NCBI RefSeq assembly: GCF_036244895.1
Contig: NZ_BQKE01000002.1
Location: 930,001-994,000, forward strand
Origin: Persicobacter diffluens
GTDB taxonomy: Bacteria; Bacteroidota; Bacteroidia; Cytophagales; Cyclobacteriaceae
DNA length: 64,000 nucleotides
Direction: 5' to 3'
How positions within the stretch are numbered: the stretch's first letter is position 1; each line of letters begins with the position of its first letter. A model generated the notes under the pieces. The model had not been told where the DNA came from, ran no database searches, and saw only the letters and a list, made by a program, of their open reading frames with translations. Below, in pieces: positions 55,527 to 64,000 of the stretch. A program made the translations under genes and the position numbers.

Positions 55527-57368
55527 TTAAATGAATATAATTTCCCTGGCAGTGATAACTGTTTCGTTTATTTGATCAAGATCGGACTGAGAGCCGTAAA
55601 CATATAATGCACCGGTAATATTTAACTCAAAATATTCCAAATCTTTAAATTGAGTAATTTGAAAGTAAACATCTACATCTGGTTTTATATGCGGATTTGA
55701 ACTGCCCTCTTTAGAAAAATCAATAACAATCCTAGCCATCCCTCTTGACTCGCTAGTAAGGCCACTTCCATCAATCAAATTAAGTTTTATATTTTCATTT
55801 CGATCCTGCGGTATCCCCCTCAAAAAGAAATTTTCACCAACAATAGAAATATCAAGCTCATTATCTGGGCATTCTAAAATCCCACCCGAAATTGCTAATG
55901 AAGGGGTTTGGATATCGAATAAAGCGGTTTTCGAAATTTTAATTGAATTGGCACGAAAACAATTCCATTTATCAACACCTAGTTTCATTTTGGTTTTAAG
56001 ATTGCGAAACCCTTCATCTAAAACTAACTCATCTAAAAAACGAAGGGCCCAAATTCTATTTTCTGAACCTGTCGCTAAATTACCAACGTATTGAGTCAAA
56101 TTAATGGAAGTTCCTCTTATCCTTTCTTGCCCCGGAACAAAAATCATTAAATAATCTAAGTCAAAAGACAGATCAATAAATCTTGAATAAGAATCAAAAT
56201 TTCCTAAAAAATAAAGTATCGTCTGCTTGAATATTTTTCCTTCAACAGTGCCTTTGGGCAAATCTACAAATGATGCGAATGGAGAAGGAGCATAATCCTG
56301 AATAATCCCAATATCCCAACTCAATCCCTCATAAAAATCAACCATTGAGGTTTGCTTTTCTAAATAAGCCGCTGCGGTTTCATCTAGCTTAGCATTGTTC
56401 TCCACCACCGTCGGATAAATCGCACCTACTCTGGTATCATCCATTATGGCATCTAAACCAAAGGAAGAATTACTTAAATCAATTTCCTGTACTTTTACCC
56501 TTAACACCTGAAAAACGGGCAATGGTAAAGCCAAGTCAACAATATTGTGTGCAGAAAGATCGATAGCGCTGATAAAACCAGTAGTCTGATCTTCCAAAAT
56601 TCTATCATAAATAGCATTCTCCTCCGTATAGAAAGTCAGCACTTCTTCCGCTTTTGCTTCGACATTATTGAAATCCAGATACTGCTGAAAGCGGTTGATT
56701 TCTTCCAAACTGATTTCATAAAAGGTATTGCCGCTGAAATCAATACTCACATTTTCCAACGCTTCGCTTAATGCCTTAAATTGATAATACTGCAGTTCAT
56801 TCAAGCTCAAATTTAAATCTTCTAAATAGGGGAATTCATAAACCACTGGATTCACTTCCGTCCACCCCATATCCGACAAATCCAGCCCCGTTACATAGCC
56901 ATCAGCATTTCTGCTTACCCTATCCGAGTCCCCGCTTATGCCGAGTTTTTCCAGGGTCTCCAGCTCCACATCTTTTTCATAGGGCGGATTACCGGAAACC
57001 AACACCTCACGGCCCGGGAATTTGGCTTTGACCTCCTGAATAATCTCCATATCCAACTGATTATTCCGCAGGTCAATGGTTTTACTGATATTCACCTCAT
57101 ACAGACGCTTATCCATGGCCGTCAATTCCAGTGCGGAAAAATCTACCGCTGTAATGCGCTGCTCATTAACCGTCACCCGGCTTTCCTTTTCCGGGGAACT
57201 TACCCCATAGCTCTCTAAGATGGTATATAGGATTTCCAAATCCGACTGTAGCTGTTGCTCCGCAGGAGATAGTTCATCCTTTTGGCAGGCAGTGAATATC
57301 GGCAAGGCAAAAAGGGCAAGCAACAGCCAACTGATGCCCCGATGAGTGGTGGGTAGATTTGAAGTCAT
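55527..57368 (-). CDS. LRR-like lipoprotein LP3, orphaned from its adhesin
   Basis: A 613-aa lipoprotein with the LP signal peptide and a FTAC lipobox. It is nearly identical to LP1 and LP2 only to about residue 168 (LDLSDMG); it then diverges earlier than LP1/LP2 while keeping LRR-like periodicity (LNLSLNELQYYQFKAL, AIDLSAHNIVDLALP, IDLSNSSFGLDAIMDD). The C-terminal half is AT-rich and distinct. The earlier divergence point suggests a different recombination event from the one separating LP1 and LP2. It is followed by a truncated signal-peptide remnant in place of an adhesin gene. Confidence 0.8.
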   Translation of the reverse strand: MTSNLPTTHRGISWLLLALFALPIFTACQKDELSPAEQQLQSDLEILYTILESYGVSSPEKESRVTVNEQRITAVDFSALELTAMDKRLYEVNISKTIDLRNNQLDMEIIQEVKAKFPGREVLVSGNPPYEKDVELETLEKLGISGDSDRVSRNADGYVTGLDLSDMGWTEVNPVVYEFPYLEDLNLSLNELQYYQFKALSEALENVSIDFSGNTFYEISLEEINRFQQYLDFNNVEAKAEEVLTFYTEENAIYDRILEDQTTGFISAIDLSAHNIVDLALPLPVFQVLRVKVQEIDLSNSSFGLDAIMDDTRVGAIYPTVVENNAKLDETAAAYLEKQTSMVDFYEGLSWDIGIIQDYAPSPFASFVDLPKGTVEGKIFKQTILYFLGNFDSYSRFIDLSFDLDYLMIFVPGQERIRGTSINLTQYVGNLATGSENRIWALRFLDELVLDEGFRNLKTKMKLGVDKWNCFRANSIKISKTALFDIQTPSLAISGGILECPDNELDISIVGENFFLRGIPQDRNENIKLNLIDGSGLTSESRGMARIVIDFSKEGSSNPHIKPDVDVYFQITQFKDLEYFELNITGALYVYGSQSDLDQINETVITAREIIFI

Positions 57369-58050
57369 CTTGTATATAGGTTAATAATTCCGCTTAGGCG
57401 GAAGAGACACCTATTCCGGCATCCCTATTAGTCAGTTGATTAAGTTTATAGTCAATTTATATTTTCAGATACTTCTCCTAGCCAAAATCAGAACTCAACA
57501 TTATTAATCTGAATATCAGCTTAATGCTAAGAACGATGGTTTGCAGGAATCTCATCCAAAAATTAATTACTGCAATTTAATGTAATAAAAGTATAATTCA
57601 GAACAAGGTTCAATAAGAAGACATGTTTCTTTATTACAAGAATACAACAATAAAAACAAATTAAAATCACATAAAACACTCACAAAACCCTCCAAACTAG
57701 ACTTTTACGCAAACAACGCTCCACTTTAGACTTAATTAATTGAGTATTTCCCCCTACAGACTTATGTAAGGTTTGATTAGTTTTAAAAGCCAAATTTTGA
57801 AACATTTTTCTCCAAAGCCATTCTCTCAAAAATAACAAGTTGCTTTCAATAAATAATTTATTAAGTCAAAACTATAATTTAAGATATCATATTGAACGAT
57901 CGAATTATTCCGTATTAACAGGATTTATTTCTAATTTTCAGCCATGAAGGAATAGCAGATTTTGTTAATAAAAGGGCACTGAAGCGAAGAGCGCGCAAGT
58001 ACAAATTCCCCGAATTGGAAGGAATTATTGGAAGCAATTGGGTGCAAGGT
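57369..58050 (-). promoter_or_regulatory. Conserved leader upstream of LP3 (copy 3 of 3)
   Basis: Same block as before LP1 and LP2. The hairpin near the ATG reads TTCCGC-TTAG-GCGGAA, with a 6-bp perfect stem instead of 4, and scattered substitutions elsewhere. No gene is visible. Confidence 0.5.
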
Positions 58051-58054
58051 ATTA

Positions 58055-58362
58055 GCCACAAATGACACTAATTAACCCAAATGACTTGAGCATTAAGCCC
58101 AAACCGCAAGAGCTCCTCAAAAAACCAACACTTCCTAACCCATGATTTTAATCGTGGGTTTTCAAACTACCCTAATCCTAATGTAAGTCTTGGCTGTATG
58201 GCGGCTTCATGCTCTCCAACTACCCTGCCGCATCCTTACAGCGAACCCAACATCCCTCAAACAACCCACCGCCAAATTCCATGGACTCGGTCGTAGTCGC
58301 CGCGCAATATTATTACTAAACATCTTCATTCCGCATGCGAAGACTACGAACAGTGTTTAGCA
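58055..58362. repeat. 312-bp-type repeat, single copy with element A at 58289
   Basis: A full repeat body with ACCCATGATT/AATCGTGGGT hairpin and element A ending ACTACGAAC. It is more diverged at its left end than the other copies and is followed by repeat R4. Confidence 0.85.
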
Positions 58363-58397
58363 AGGTATTAGCCACAAATGGCACTAATTTACGCAAA

Positions 58398-58606
58398 TGG
58401 ATTTTTAAATCATCTGCTACCCTAGTTCTCCGGGTATTTAATTGATTAGCCTGCTTTAATAAATATCCCGAAGGGATTGAACTAAATAGCGATGGGTAAA
58501 AACCATCGAATCAATACCCGAGGCAACAGAACCCTGAAAGGGTTCAACATTAAACACCCATTTTTCAGCCAGCTCCCCTTCCCCGCCAAAAATAAAATCA
58601 CGAACC
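58398..58606. repeat. Dispersed repeat R4, copy 2
   Basis: Matches 54850-55060. It keeps TCCCGAAGGGA and GAACCCTGAAAGGGTTC; the middle hairpin is CGATGG-GTAAAAA-CCATCG with a 6-bp stem. The CAGGG arm of the alternative pairing is changed to CGAGG. Confidence 0.8.
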
Positions 58607-58647
58607 CAACATCCCTCAAACCACCCACCACCAAATTCCATGGACTC

Positions 58648-58985
58648 GGTCGTAGTCGCCGCGCAATATTATTACTAAACATCCTCATTCCGCATGCGAA
58701 GACTACGACCAGTGTTTAGTTTTTAGCCATGAACAACACTAATTTACGCAAATGACTTGAACATTAAGCCCAAACCGCAAGAGCTCCTCAAAAAACCAAC
58801 ACTTCCTAACCCATGATTTTAATCGTGGGTTTTCAAACTACCCTAATCCTAATGTAAGGCTTGGCTGTATGGCGGCTTCATGCTCTCCAACTACCCTGCC
58901 GTATCCTTACAGCGAACCCAACATCCTTCAAACAACCCACCGCCAAATTCCATGGACTCGGTCGTAGTCGCCGCACAACATCATT
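58648..58985. repeat. 312-bp repeat doublet upstream of LP3 unit (element A at 58648 and partial at 58960)
   Basis: Two element-A starts again exactly 312 bp apart. The second is cut after GCCGCACAACATCATTA, where unrelated sequence leading to the barrel gene at 59074 begins. This marks the outer edge of the repeated LP region. Confidence 0.85.
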
Positions 58986-59073
58986 AAAAACCCCGAAATT
59001 CCGCATCTGCAGCGGCAAAACCAGGTTTCATCACTTAGAAAGAAAGTTCCGGGCGATGCGTCTTTAAGTAGTG

Positions 59074-59796
59074 CTACTCTATTAGGTGAGCCTTTTTGAT
59101 CGATTTACCCGCCGGATTCCAGAGCCTGTAACTCAGCTTCAGGCCAAAAGTAACCGATGGATTCAGGTAGCCTCCTTTGGTTCTGTTTTGCATGAAAAAC
59201 CACCAGGGATAACCTCCACTAACCTCATCATCCGTGTACTGTACATTTCGGAAATAGACATTTTTATAAGCCATGCCAAGGCCTACCCAGGCTTCAAAGG
59301 CAAAATTTCCGGCGAAATTCGTTCGTATACCAGCCTTCAGGTGCCCGCCAAAACGGTTTCTCATATAATCGGCCTGCTCAAAATAATGCTTGCCTTTCTC
59401 ATTTTTAATATAATAATAGCTATCCGTTTTAGTATGGCTATTTTGTTCATAAAACAGCTCCCCGCCGGCATAGAAATCCAGTACCTGATTGCGGGCAAAA
59501 ATATACTGCACTTCCGGACGTAATTCCCAATATTGGTAATCTGCTCCCAAAGCCTTTGAATTATCCTTCCAAATTTGATGGTTCATTCCGGCTGTGCCCA
59601 GTCCACCATCCAGGGAATAGCGCCAGTCCCCCTGCTGAAAAGCCAGCCCCATTCTCCAATGTGGTGCCCCAACATTAATATTGGAAAGCGGCGCCCATTG
59701 TATGGATAGCCCCTCTTGTGTATTTTCCTGCGCCCTAGCTGGTTTGGAAAATGCCAACAAACAAAACAACATTATGATCTGGTAAATATCTCTCAT
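59074..59796 (-). CDS. Small outer-membrane beta-barrel protein (240 aa)
   Basis: It has a signal peptide (ending KPARAQ) followed by about eight to ten amphipathic strands, for example WRMGLAFQQGDWRYSLDGGLG, YWELRPEVQYIFAR, LDFYAGGELFYEQN and AFEAWVGLGMAYKNV, and a final FGLKLSYRLW. The pattern fits a small outer-membrane barrel of the DUF3575/porin-like kind common in Bacteroidota. It lies outside the repeated LP units with no coupled neighbour, so it is probably an ordinary chromosomal gene bordering the accessory region. Ligand and function are not evident. Confidence 0.7.
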   Translation of the reverse strand: MRDIYQIIMLFCLLAFSKPARAQENTQEGLSIQWAPLSNINVGAPHWRMGLAFQQGDWRYSLDGGLGTAGMNHQIWKDNSKALGADYQYWELRPEVQYIFARNQVLDFYAGGELFYEQNSHTKTDSYYYIKNEKGKHYFEQADYMRNRFGGHLKAGIRTNFAGNFAFEAWVGLGMAYKNVYFRNVQYTDDEVSGGYPWWFFMQNRTKGGYLNPSVTFGLKLSYRLWNPAGKSIKKAHLIE

Positions 59797-60547
59797 CTAA
59801 TTGAAACTCAATGAACTTGCAATTTATCGATTTTCCGTAGCTCGGAAATTGAAAGTAAATTAGATTGTGGTAAAAAGTCCGGCCATAAAAAAGCAGCAAT
59901 CGTAATGATCACCCCCTAAAATTGTTTCAATGCCTTAAAGTAATCACTCTGGTGTTTTAATAGCCTCAATTTGAGCAAGATTACTCTGCTCCCTTTCCAC
60001 TACTTCCTCGGAAATAACTTGGAATAGGAACAATTCCATCATTTTTCGCAGCTTGCAGCAAAACCCGCATTTAAACATCATATTTCGGCTTAAGCATCCT
60101 ATTTCGGGAAACGCTCCCCGATTACCATTCAGCAGTCAGCTGTTCCAAGGTATTGTACTTATGAGCTACCTTCACGGAGGGTGAATTGCGCTCTACGGAA
60201 CGGATGAAAAATATCGGCGCCCAAAAAAACTCCTCATACCTTATTCATGGATCGAAGGAAATAATAGTGATGCGCTGTGCCAGGCCCTTTGCTCAATAGT
60301 GTGAATCTTCATCAAACAAAAAAATATAAAAAATGATCACATCAAAAATACACAAAGCGCAATAAACACAACATCAGAGACTTATGCATTTAACAATTAA
60401 AGAGGGTGTTTATTGAAAATTCATTAAAATCGAAATCGTTACCATTAGAAATATTACAATACCGAAACATAAGTTGTTGATTTTAAAAGGATTGTATTTA
60501 ATTTCTTATTGCTGTCGATTGCAGCGATTAACCCAAAATTTAACACT
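59797..60547. other. Intergenic region before the amylase gene
   Basis: About 750 bp between divergently transcribed genes. I see no gene. There is a short direct repeat, CATCATATTTCGG and CATCCTATTTCGG, near 60077-60113. The last 150 bp are AT-rich and must carry the amylase promoter, but I cannot fix a -7/-33 pair. Confidence 0.4.
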
Positions 60548-61918
60548 ATGATTTTATTTTCAAACAGAAATGCCTGGTTATACCTGACATTTCTATTCAT
60601 TGGCCTAAATGCTTGTAGCTCGGAAATGCCCCTTGAGGAGCCTCAAGCCACGGAAGTGGCCAATCAGCGCCTAAGTCCTGTTCCAGCCAGCGGAACGGTA
60701 ATGATGCAAGCTTTTTATTGGGATGTTCCCGCAGGGGGAAACTGGTGGGAGGAAGTTTCCACTAAAATTCCCTCCTGGAATCACGCCGGAATTAGTTCGA
60801 TTTGGCTGCCCCCATTTTCTAAAGCCCAAAATGGCCCCTACTCTATGGGCTATGATCCTATGGATTATTTTGACTTAGGTGAATTTAATCAAATGGGTAG
60901 CGTGGAAACTCGATTTGGTTCTAAAAATGAACTCTTAAACCTCATCAACACGGCACACACTTACAATATTGAGGTGATAGCGGATATTGTGATCAACCAC
61001 AATAGCGGTGGAAATTTGGAACAAAACATTTTCACAGGCACCAATACCTGGACCAACTTTACACCGGCCTCCGGAAAATTTAATCGAACCATGTATGATT
61101 TTCATCCTAACGATCAGCATACTCATGACTGGGGGGTATTCGGTGGGTATCCGGATTTATGCCACCATAAAACCTATGTACAGGACTGGCTTTGGAAAAC
61201 GGATTATTCTGTGGCTAACTTTTACAAAACAATTGGGGTAGATGGCTGGCGTTTCGATTATGTCAAAGGGTTTGAACCATGGGTGGTGAAAGACTGGATC
61301 CATCATAACGGTGGTTTTGCGGTGGGCGAAAATTGGGACGGGAATGCCGAAACATTAGAATGGTGGGCCAATGAAGCCAATGCCTCCGCCTTTGACTTTG
61401 CCTGTTACTATGCCATGAACGATGCTTTTGATGGTAACGACTTGAATAAACTGAACAGTGATATGCTTTGGAAAAGGAACGCTTACAAGGCGGTAACTTT
61501 CGTCACTAATCATGATACTGATGAAATTTGGAATAAAAATTTGGCCTATGCCTATATCCTCACTCATGAGGGATATCCCTGTATCTTTTATAGTGATTAT
61601 GAAGAATGGTTAGATAAAAACAAGCTGAATAATCTGATTTGGATTCACAACAATTTGGCTACAGGCAATACCAGTATCCTATATACTGATAATGATGAAT
61701 ATGTGGCCAGAAGAAATGGATATGGTAGCGCTCCTGGCTTGGTGGTTTATCTCAACAATGCGGATTTCTGGCAAGAAAGGTGGATTGAAACCAATTGGTC
61801 AAATACCGCTATCAAAGATTATTCCGGCCACTCTGCTTGGATGCCTACCACTCAAAGTGGAAAATGGGTCAAAATTCAGGCACCACCAAAGAGTTATTCT
61901 ATTTGGTCCATAAAATAA
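60548..61918 (+). CDS. Alpha-amylase family (GH13) lipoprotein
   Basis: A 456-aa protein from the ATG at 60548; an upstream TTG would add 13 residues and spoil the signal peptide. The lipobox LNAC (LFIGLNACSS) predicts an exported lipoprotein. The GH13 barrel starts at MMQAFYWDVP. Conserved regions are ADIVINH (region I), GWRFDYVKG with the nucleophile Asp (region II), AVGENWDG with the acid/base Glu (region III) and FVTNHDTDE (region IV). It is shorter than multidomain amylases but complete for a catalytic barrel plus a small C-terminal beta-domain (GKWVKIQAPPKSYSIW). It should hydrolyse alpha-1,4-glucans at the cell surface or periplasm. It stands alone with a terminator downstream. Confidence 0.92.
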   Translation: MILFSNRNAWLYLTFLFIGLNACSSEMPLEEPQATEVANQRLSPVPASGTVMMQAFYWDVPAGGNWWEEVSTKIPSWNHAGISSIWLPPFSKAQNGPYSMGYDPMDYFDLGEFNQMGSVETRFGSKNELLNLINTAHTYNIEVIADIVINHNSGGNLEQNIFTGTNTWTNFTPASGKFNRTMYDFHPNDQHTHDWGVFGGYPDLCHHKTYVQDWLWKTDYSVANFYKTIGVDGWRFDYVKGFEPWVVKDWIHHNGGFAVGENWDGNAETLEWWANEANASAFDFACYYAMNDAFDGNDLNKLNSDMLWKRNAYKAVTFVTNHDTDEIWNKNLAYAYILTHEGYPCIFYSDYEEWLDKNKLNNLIWIHNNLATGNTSILYTDNDEYVARRNGYGSAPGLVVYLNNADFWQERWIETNWSNTAIKDYSGHSAWMPTTQSGKWVKIQAPPKSYSIWSIK

Positions 61919-61925
61919 AAATTTG

Positions 61926-61971
61926 AAAAATGATAAGTGTTAGATAGTATTTTAACGCTTATCATTTTTTT
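61926..61971 (+). terminator. Intrinsic terminator after the amylase gene, probably bidirectional
   Basis: Stem AATGATAAGTGTTA / TAACGCTTATCATT (one G-U type mismatch) with a short loop and a run of seven T. The minus strand also has a T-run after the stem, so it can serve the convergent SRPBCC gene, whose last codons overlap it. Confidence 0.8.
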
Positions 61972-62670
61972 GACTTGTGCTCTGAAGTAGTTTTTATTTC
62001 TAAAGCCAAACGTTCGAAAGCCTGCTGGACGAACCTTGGCCCCCAAAAATTCACTCCTATTCCCCTGAATTCCTGATGAATAATCAAGCGCGTTTTCTCA
62101 TTAACCGCCTGTAATTGGTACTGATGTTCAAAAGAAAAGATCAAGGGGATTCCACCTCCTTGTTGTAATAATCGCTCCGGAGATATCTTTCGAACCTGAA
62201 CTTTGATTGTGCTCTTCTTCCCGGAACCATTCCAATATTCGTACTTAACCCGGATTATTCAGGCTTAAATCCTCGTTTAGCTGTAAGGCGGAAAAAATGA
62301 AGGAATAGTTTCCTATTTCGAGTTTTTTCCAACGAAACAGATGAATGAGGAGAAAGCAAGCTTGCCCAAATTTGGGCTATTATAAACTAAAGAAAATAAA
62401 TTATAATAAACTAAAAACAAACCACTTACGCTTAGTCAATTAATTTAGCGGTGAATAATTCGGGTTAAGTTTTTGACCTTCCATTACCGTCCCGCTTAAT
62501 GGCTTTATTACGGTGTTCCAATCAGCATAAGCTTCGGTATTGATCAAAACTTTCCACACCTCTTTGGGAGAGGCCGCTATATCCTTTTCTATATGGACTG
62601 ATTTCTCCCCTCGGTAATACAGGCCGGCCAAGGCCATTAACAGCACCACAATGATTACAAATATCTTCAT
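61962..62670 (-). pseudogene. SRPBCC-family protein gene disrupted by a MITE
   Basis: The 5' part (from 62670) encodes an N-terminal membrane segment (MKIFVIIVVLLMALAGLYY) and the SRPBCC start (IAASPKEVWKVLINTEAYADW). It ends prematurely at 62440 inside an inserted element. The 3' part (to 61962) reads KYEYWNGSGKKSTIKVQV, FEHQYQLQAVNEKTRL and IGVNFWGPRFVQQAFERLA, the usual C-terminal half of SRPBCC/START-like proteins. Removing the element at 62249-62464 plus one TTAA gives a single frame of 163 codons across the junction (GQKL-KYEYW). The gene was therefore intact until the insertion. SRPBCC proteins bind hydrophobic ligands; the specific role is unknown. Confidence 0.85.
62249..62464. mobile_element. 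216-bp MITE with TTAA target-site duplication
   Basis: The ends are 13-bp inverted repeats CCCGGATTATTCA (62249-62261) and TGAATAATTCGGG (62452-62464) with one mismatch, flanked by TTAA at 62245-62248 and 62465-62468. Precise removal restores the host reading frame. It encodes no protein. A TTAA duplication with ends starting CC fits IS1380-type (piggyBac-like) transposases acting in trans; no such transposase is in the window. Confidence 0.85.
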
Positions 62671-63250
62671 ATCTATATTTTTTTAATCAAACCTTCCGCT
62701 TTTAGGAAAGCTTCCTCATTATATACGAATTCTTCTCAAAGTAGAGGAGTAGTCTGAAAAAATCATTGCTTAAAAACGTGTTAATAGATGCACCATCCGG
62801 CTACAAATTCGAATTATTGAAGGAAATGTTGAATAATTTCTAATCAATAGCGATGCTATTCTCTCTAAATAATCGGGTATCGTTTCTGCAATCATCAAAT
62901 TGTCGCTGCGAATTTTGGTTTTAAAATACGCTCTAAAGTGCCATTCAATCAAAACTTCGCCTCCAATCAGCAGTAGTACGCCCCTATGCAGTATTTAGGT
63001 AAATATTATATAAAAATAATCTTACACAGCTTCTACCTTTCTTTAAATTATTATTACGAATTTTGACTAAAAACACGCGCTATGTAAAAATTAATGGTGG
63101 TCGTTGGCACCAAAAACATTAGTCCCACACTAAAATAATAACTGAAAAACCCCTAAATATCAGCATACATTTTTGAGGAGAATCACCCCTTCTCCGCCTT
63201 TCCATATCCTCGATAATTTCTTATATTATAATACCAAAACCAAACCACAT
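62671..63250. other. Intergenic region between the SRPBCC and cyclase genes
   Basis: AT-rich, about 580 bp. I see no convincing gene; a 60-codon frame at 62770-62952 has no supporting features. It should hold two divergent promoters. Confidence 0.4.
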
Positions 63251-64000
63251 ATGAAAACTCCCCTACTCCTGTTCCTGCTATGCTGCCTCCTCCTTTCTTG
63301 TCAAGTTGAGGAGGAAGAAACCATTCAAAAGCCATCTCCCTCCAAAGAGAAGCTGGTGGACCTCTCTCATGATTTCTCCAAAGAAACTGTTTACTGGGTT
63401 ACAGAACCTGACTTTCAATTGGATTCCGGTTTTCACGGAGAGACAGAAAAAGGATATTACTATGCGGCCAACAGCTTTTGTGCCGCAGAACATGGGGGCA
63501 CCCATATCGATGCGCCTATTCATTTTTCCAAAACAGGACAAACAGTAGATCAGCTTCCGCTGGAAAAACTCGCCGGTCCAGCGATTAAAATTGACATCAA
63601 AGAACGCGCCCTGCAATCCCCTGACTACCTCATCAGCATTGAGGATTTGATGCAATGGGAAAGTCAACAAGGTCACCCCATCCCGGATCAGGCCATTATC
63701 CTGTTGGAAACCGGCTATGCAAAATATTACGGGGATAAAAAGAAATACCTGGGAACCATCAATAAAGGGCCGGAAGCGGTAAAAGAATTGCATTTCCCAG
63801 GCCTGGCGCCGGAGGCGGCACAATGGCTGGTGGATGAGCGCAATATCAACGCCGTTGGGATTGACACCCCAAGCATTGATTACGGACAATCGACTCATTT
63901 TCAGAGTCATGTCATCTTGCTGGGACAACAAATTCCGGTCTTTGAAAATGTCAACCTTTCCATGAAGTTGCCGGCAGAAGGCTTTGACATCATGGCTTTC
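63251..64000 (+). CDS. Cyclase / kynurenine formamidase-like lipoprotein, cut by the right edge
   Basis: The ATG at 63251 starts MKTPLLLFLLCCLLLSC, a lipoprotein signal (LLSC). It is followed by LVDLSHDFSKETVYW and the metal-binding signature HGGTHIDAPIHF (HxGTHxDxPxHF). Later motifs are ILLETGYAKYYG, FPGLAPEAAQWL and NAVGIDTPSIDYG, all in the usual order for the cyclase family, which includes kynurenine formamidases. Two hundred and fifty codons are present, nearly the whole domain. Exported lipoprotein versions are less common than cytoplasmic ones, so the substrate is uncertain. It is transcribed away from the SRPBCC gene and belongs to the ordinary chromosomal part of the window. Confidence 0.9.
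   Translation, partial: MKTPLLLFLLCCLLLSCQVEEEETIQKPSPSKEKLVDLSHDFSKETVYWVTEPDFQLDSGFHGETEKGYYYAANSFCAAEHGGTHIDAPIHFSKTGQTVDQLPLEKLAGPAIKIDIKERALQSPDYLISIEDLMQWESQQGHPIPDQAIILLETGYAKYYGDKKKYLGTINKGPEAVKELHFPGLAPEAAQWLVDERNINAVGIDTPSIDYGQSTHFQSHVILLGQQIPVFENVNLSMKLPAEGFDIMAF

Noticed and set aside
60509..60547. Upstream TTG start for the amylase
   Set aside because: It would add 13 residues before a clear lipoprotein signal; the ATG at 60548 gives a normal signal peptide.
62770..62952. 60-codon frame on the minus strand
   Set aside because: No signal peptide, domain, or ribosome-binding support, and AT-rich intergenic composition.

Overview
The window looks like an accessory region of a member of the Bacteroidota. 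It encodes two kinds of type IX secretion (T9SS) C-terminal sorting domain (type A and type B), a PorP/SprF-OmpA protein, a SprB-repeat giant adhesin, and lipoproteins with LxxC lipoboxes. I cannot place it below phylum from sequence alone. No rRNA, tRNA or CRISPR array was seen.

From 59796 down to the left edge every gene is on the minus strand, so this part reads right to left. At 59.0-48.9 kb lie an outer-membrane barrel gene and three tandem paralogous LRR-like lipoproteins (LP3, LP2, LP1). They share N-termini and upstream leaders but have divergent C-termini. Each is embedded in a block of dispersed repeats whose palindromic element A recurs at an exact 312-bp spacing. Only LP1 is still joined to a giant adhesin gene. 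LP2 and LP3 are followed by the first codons of a secreted protein that is cut off inside a repeat.

At 50.8-20.6 kb is one tightly packed operon with many ATGA/TAATG overlaps: LP1, a 3192-aa SprB-like adhesin (type A sorting domain), a 1892-aa FG-GAP/Ig-like protein (type B sorting domain), a 674-aa protein carrying an in-frame palindromic 171-bp repeat array, PorP/SprF-OmpA, an outer-membrane barrel protein, a 1561-aa protein with no recognised domain, a FN3 protein and two small secreted paralogs. It ends in the full-length polymorphic toxin T1 (signal peptide, FN3-like region, coiled coil, zincin-like protease, PD-(D/E)XK-like C-terminal nuclease) and its immunity candidate.

At 14-0 kb are three further toxin/immunity cassettes (T2, T3, T4) that lack the toxin's signal peptide and 5' part. 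T2 carries compensating 11- and 13-nt deletions, T3 a one-base frameshift, and T4 runs off the left edge. T2 and T4 break at nearly the same codon and share about 360 bp of flanking repeat. The likely logic is one expressed toxin plus silent, swappable C-terminal cassettes. The conserved toxin portion is G+C-richer than the AT-rich C-termini and immunity genes.

Right of 60 kb are ordinary genes on both strands: a GH13 alpha-amylase lipoprotein with a terminator, a SRPBCC gene disrupted by a 216-bp MITE with TTAA target duplication, and a cyclase-family lipoprotein cut by the right edge. The main candidate for a new system is the operon at 50.8-20.6 kb coupled to the orphan cassettes: a T9SS-associated surface complex that may carry or deliver a metalloprotease-nuclease polymorphic toxin.
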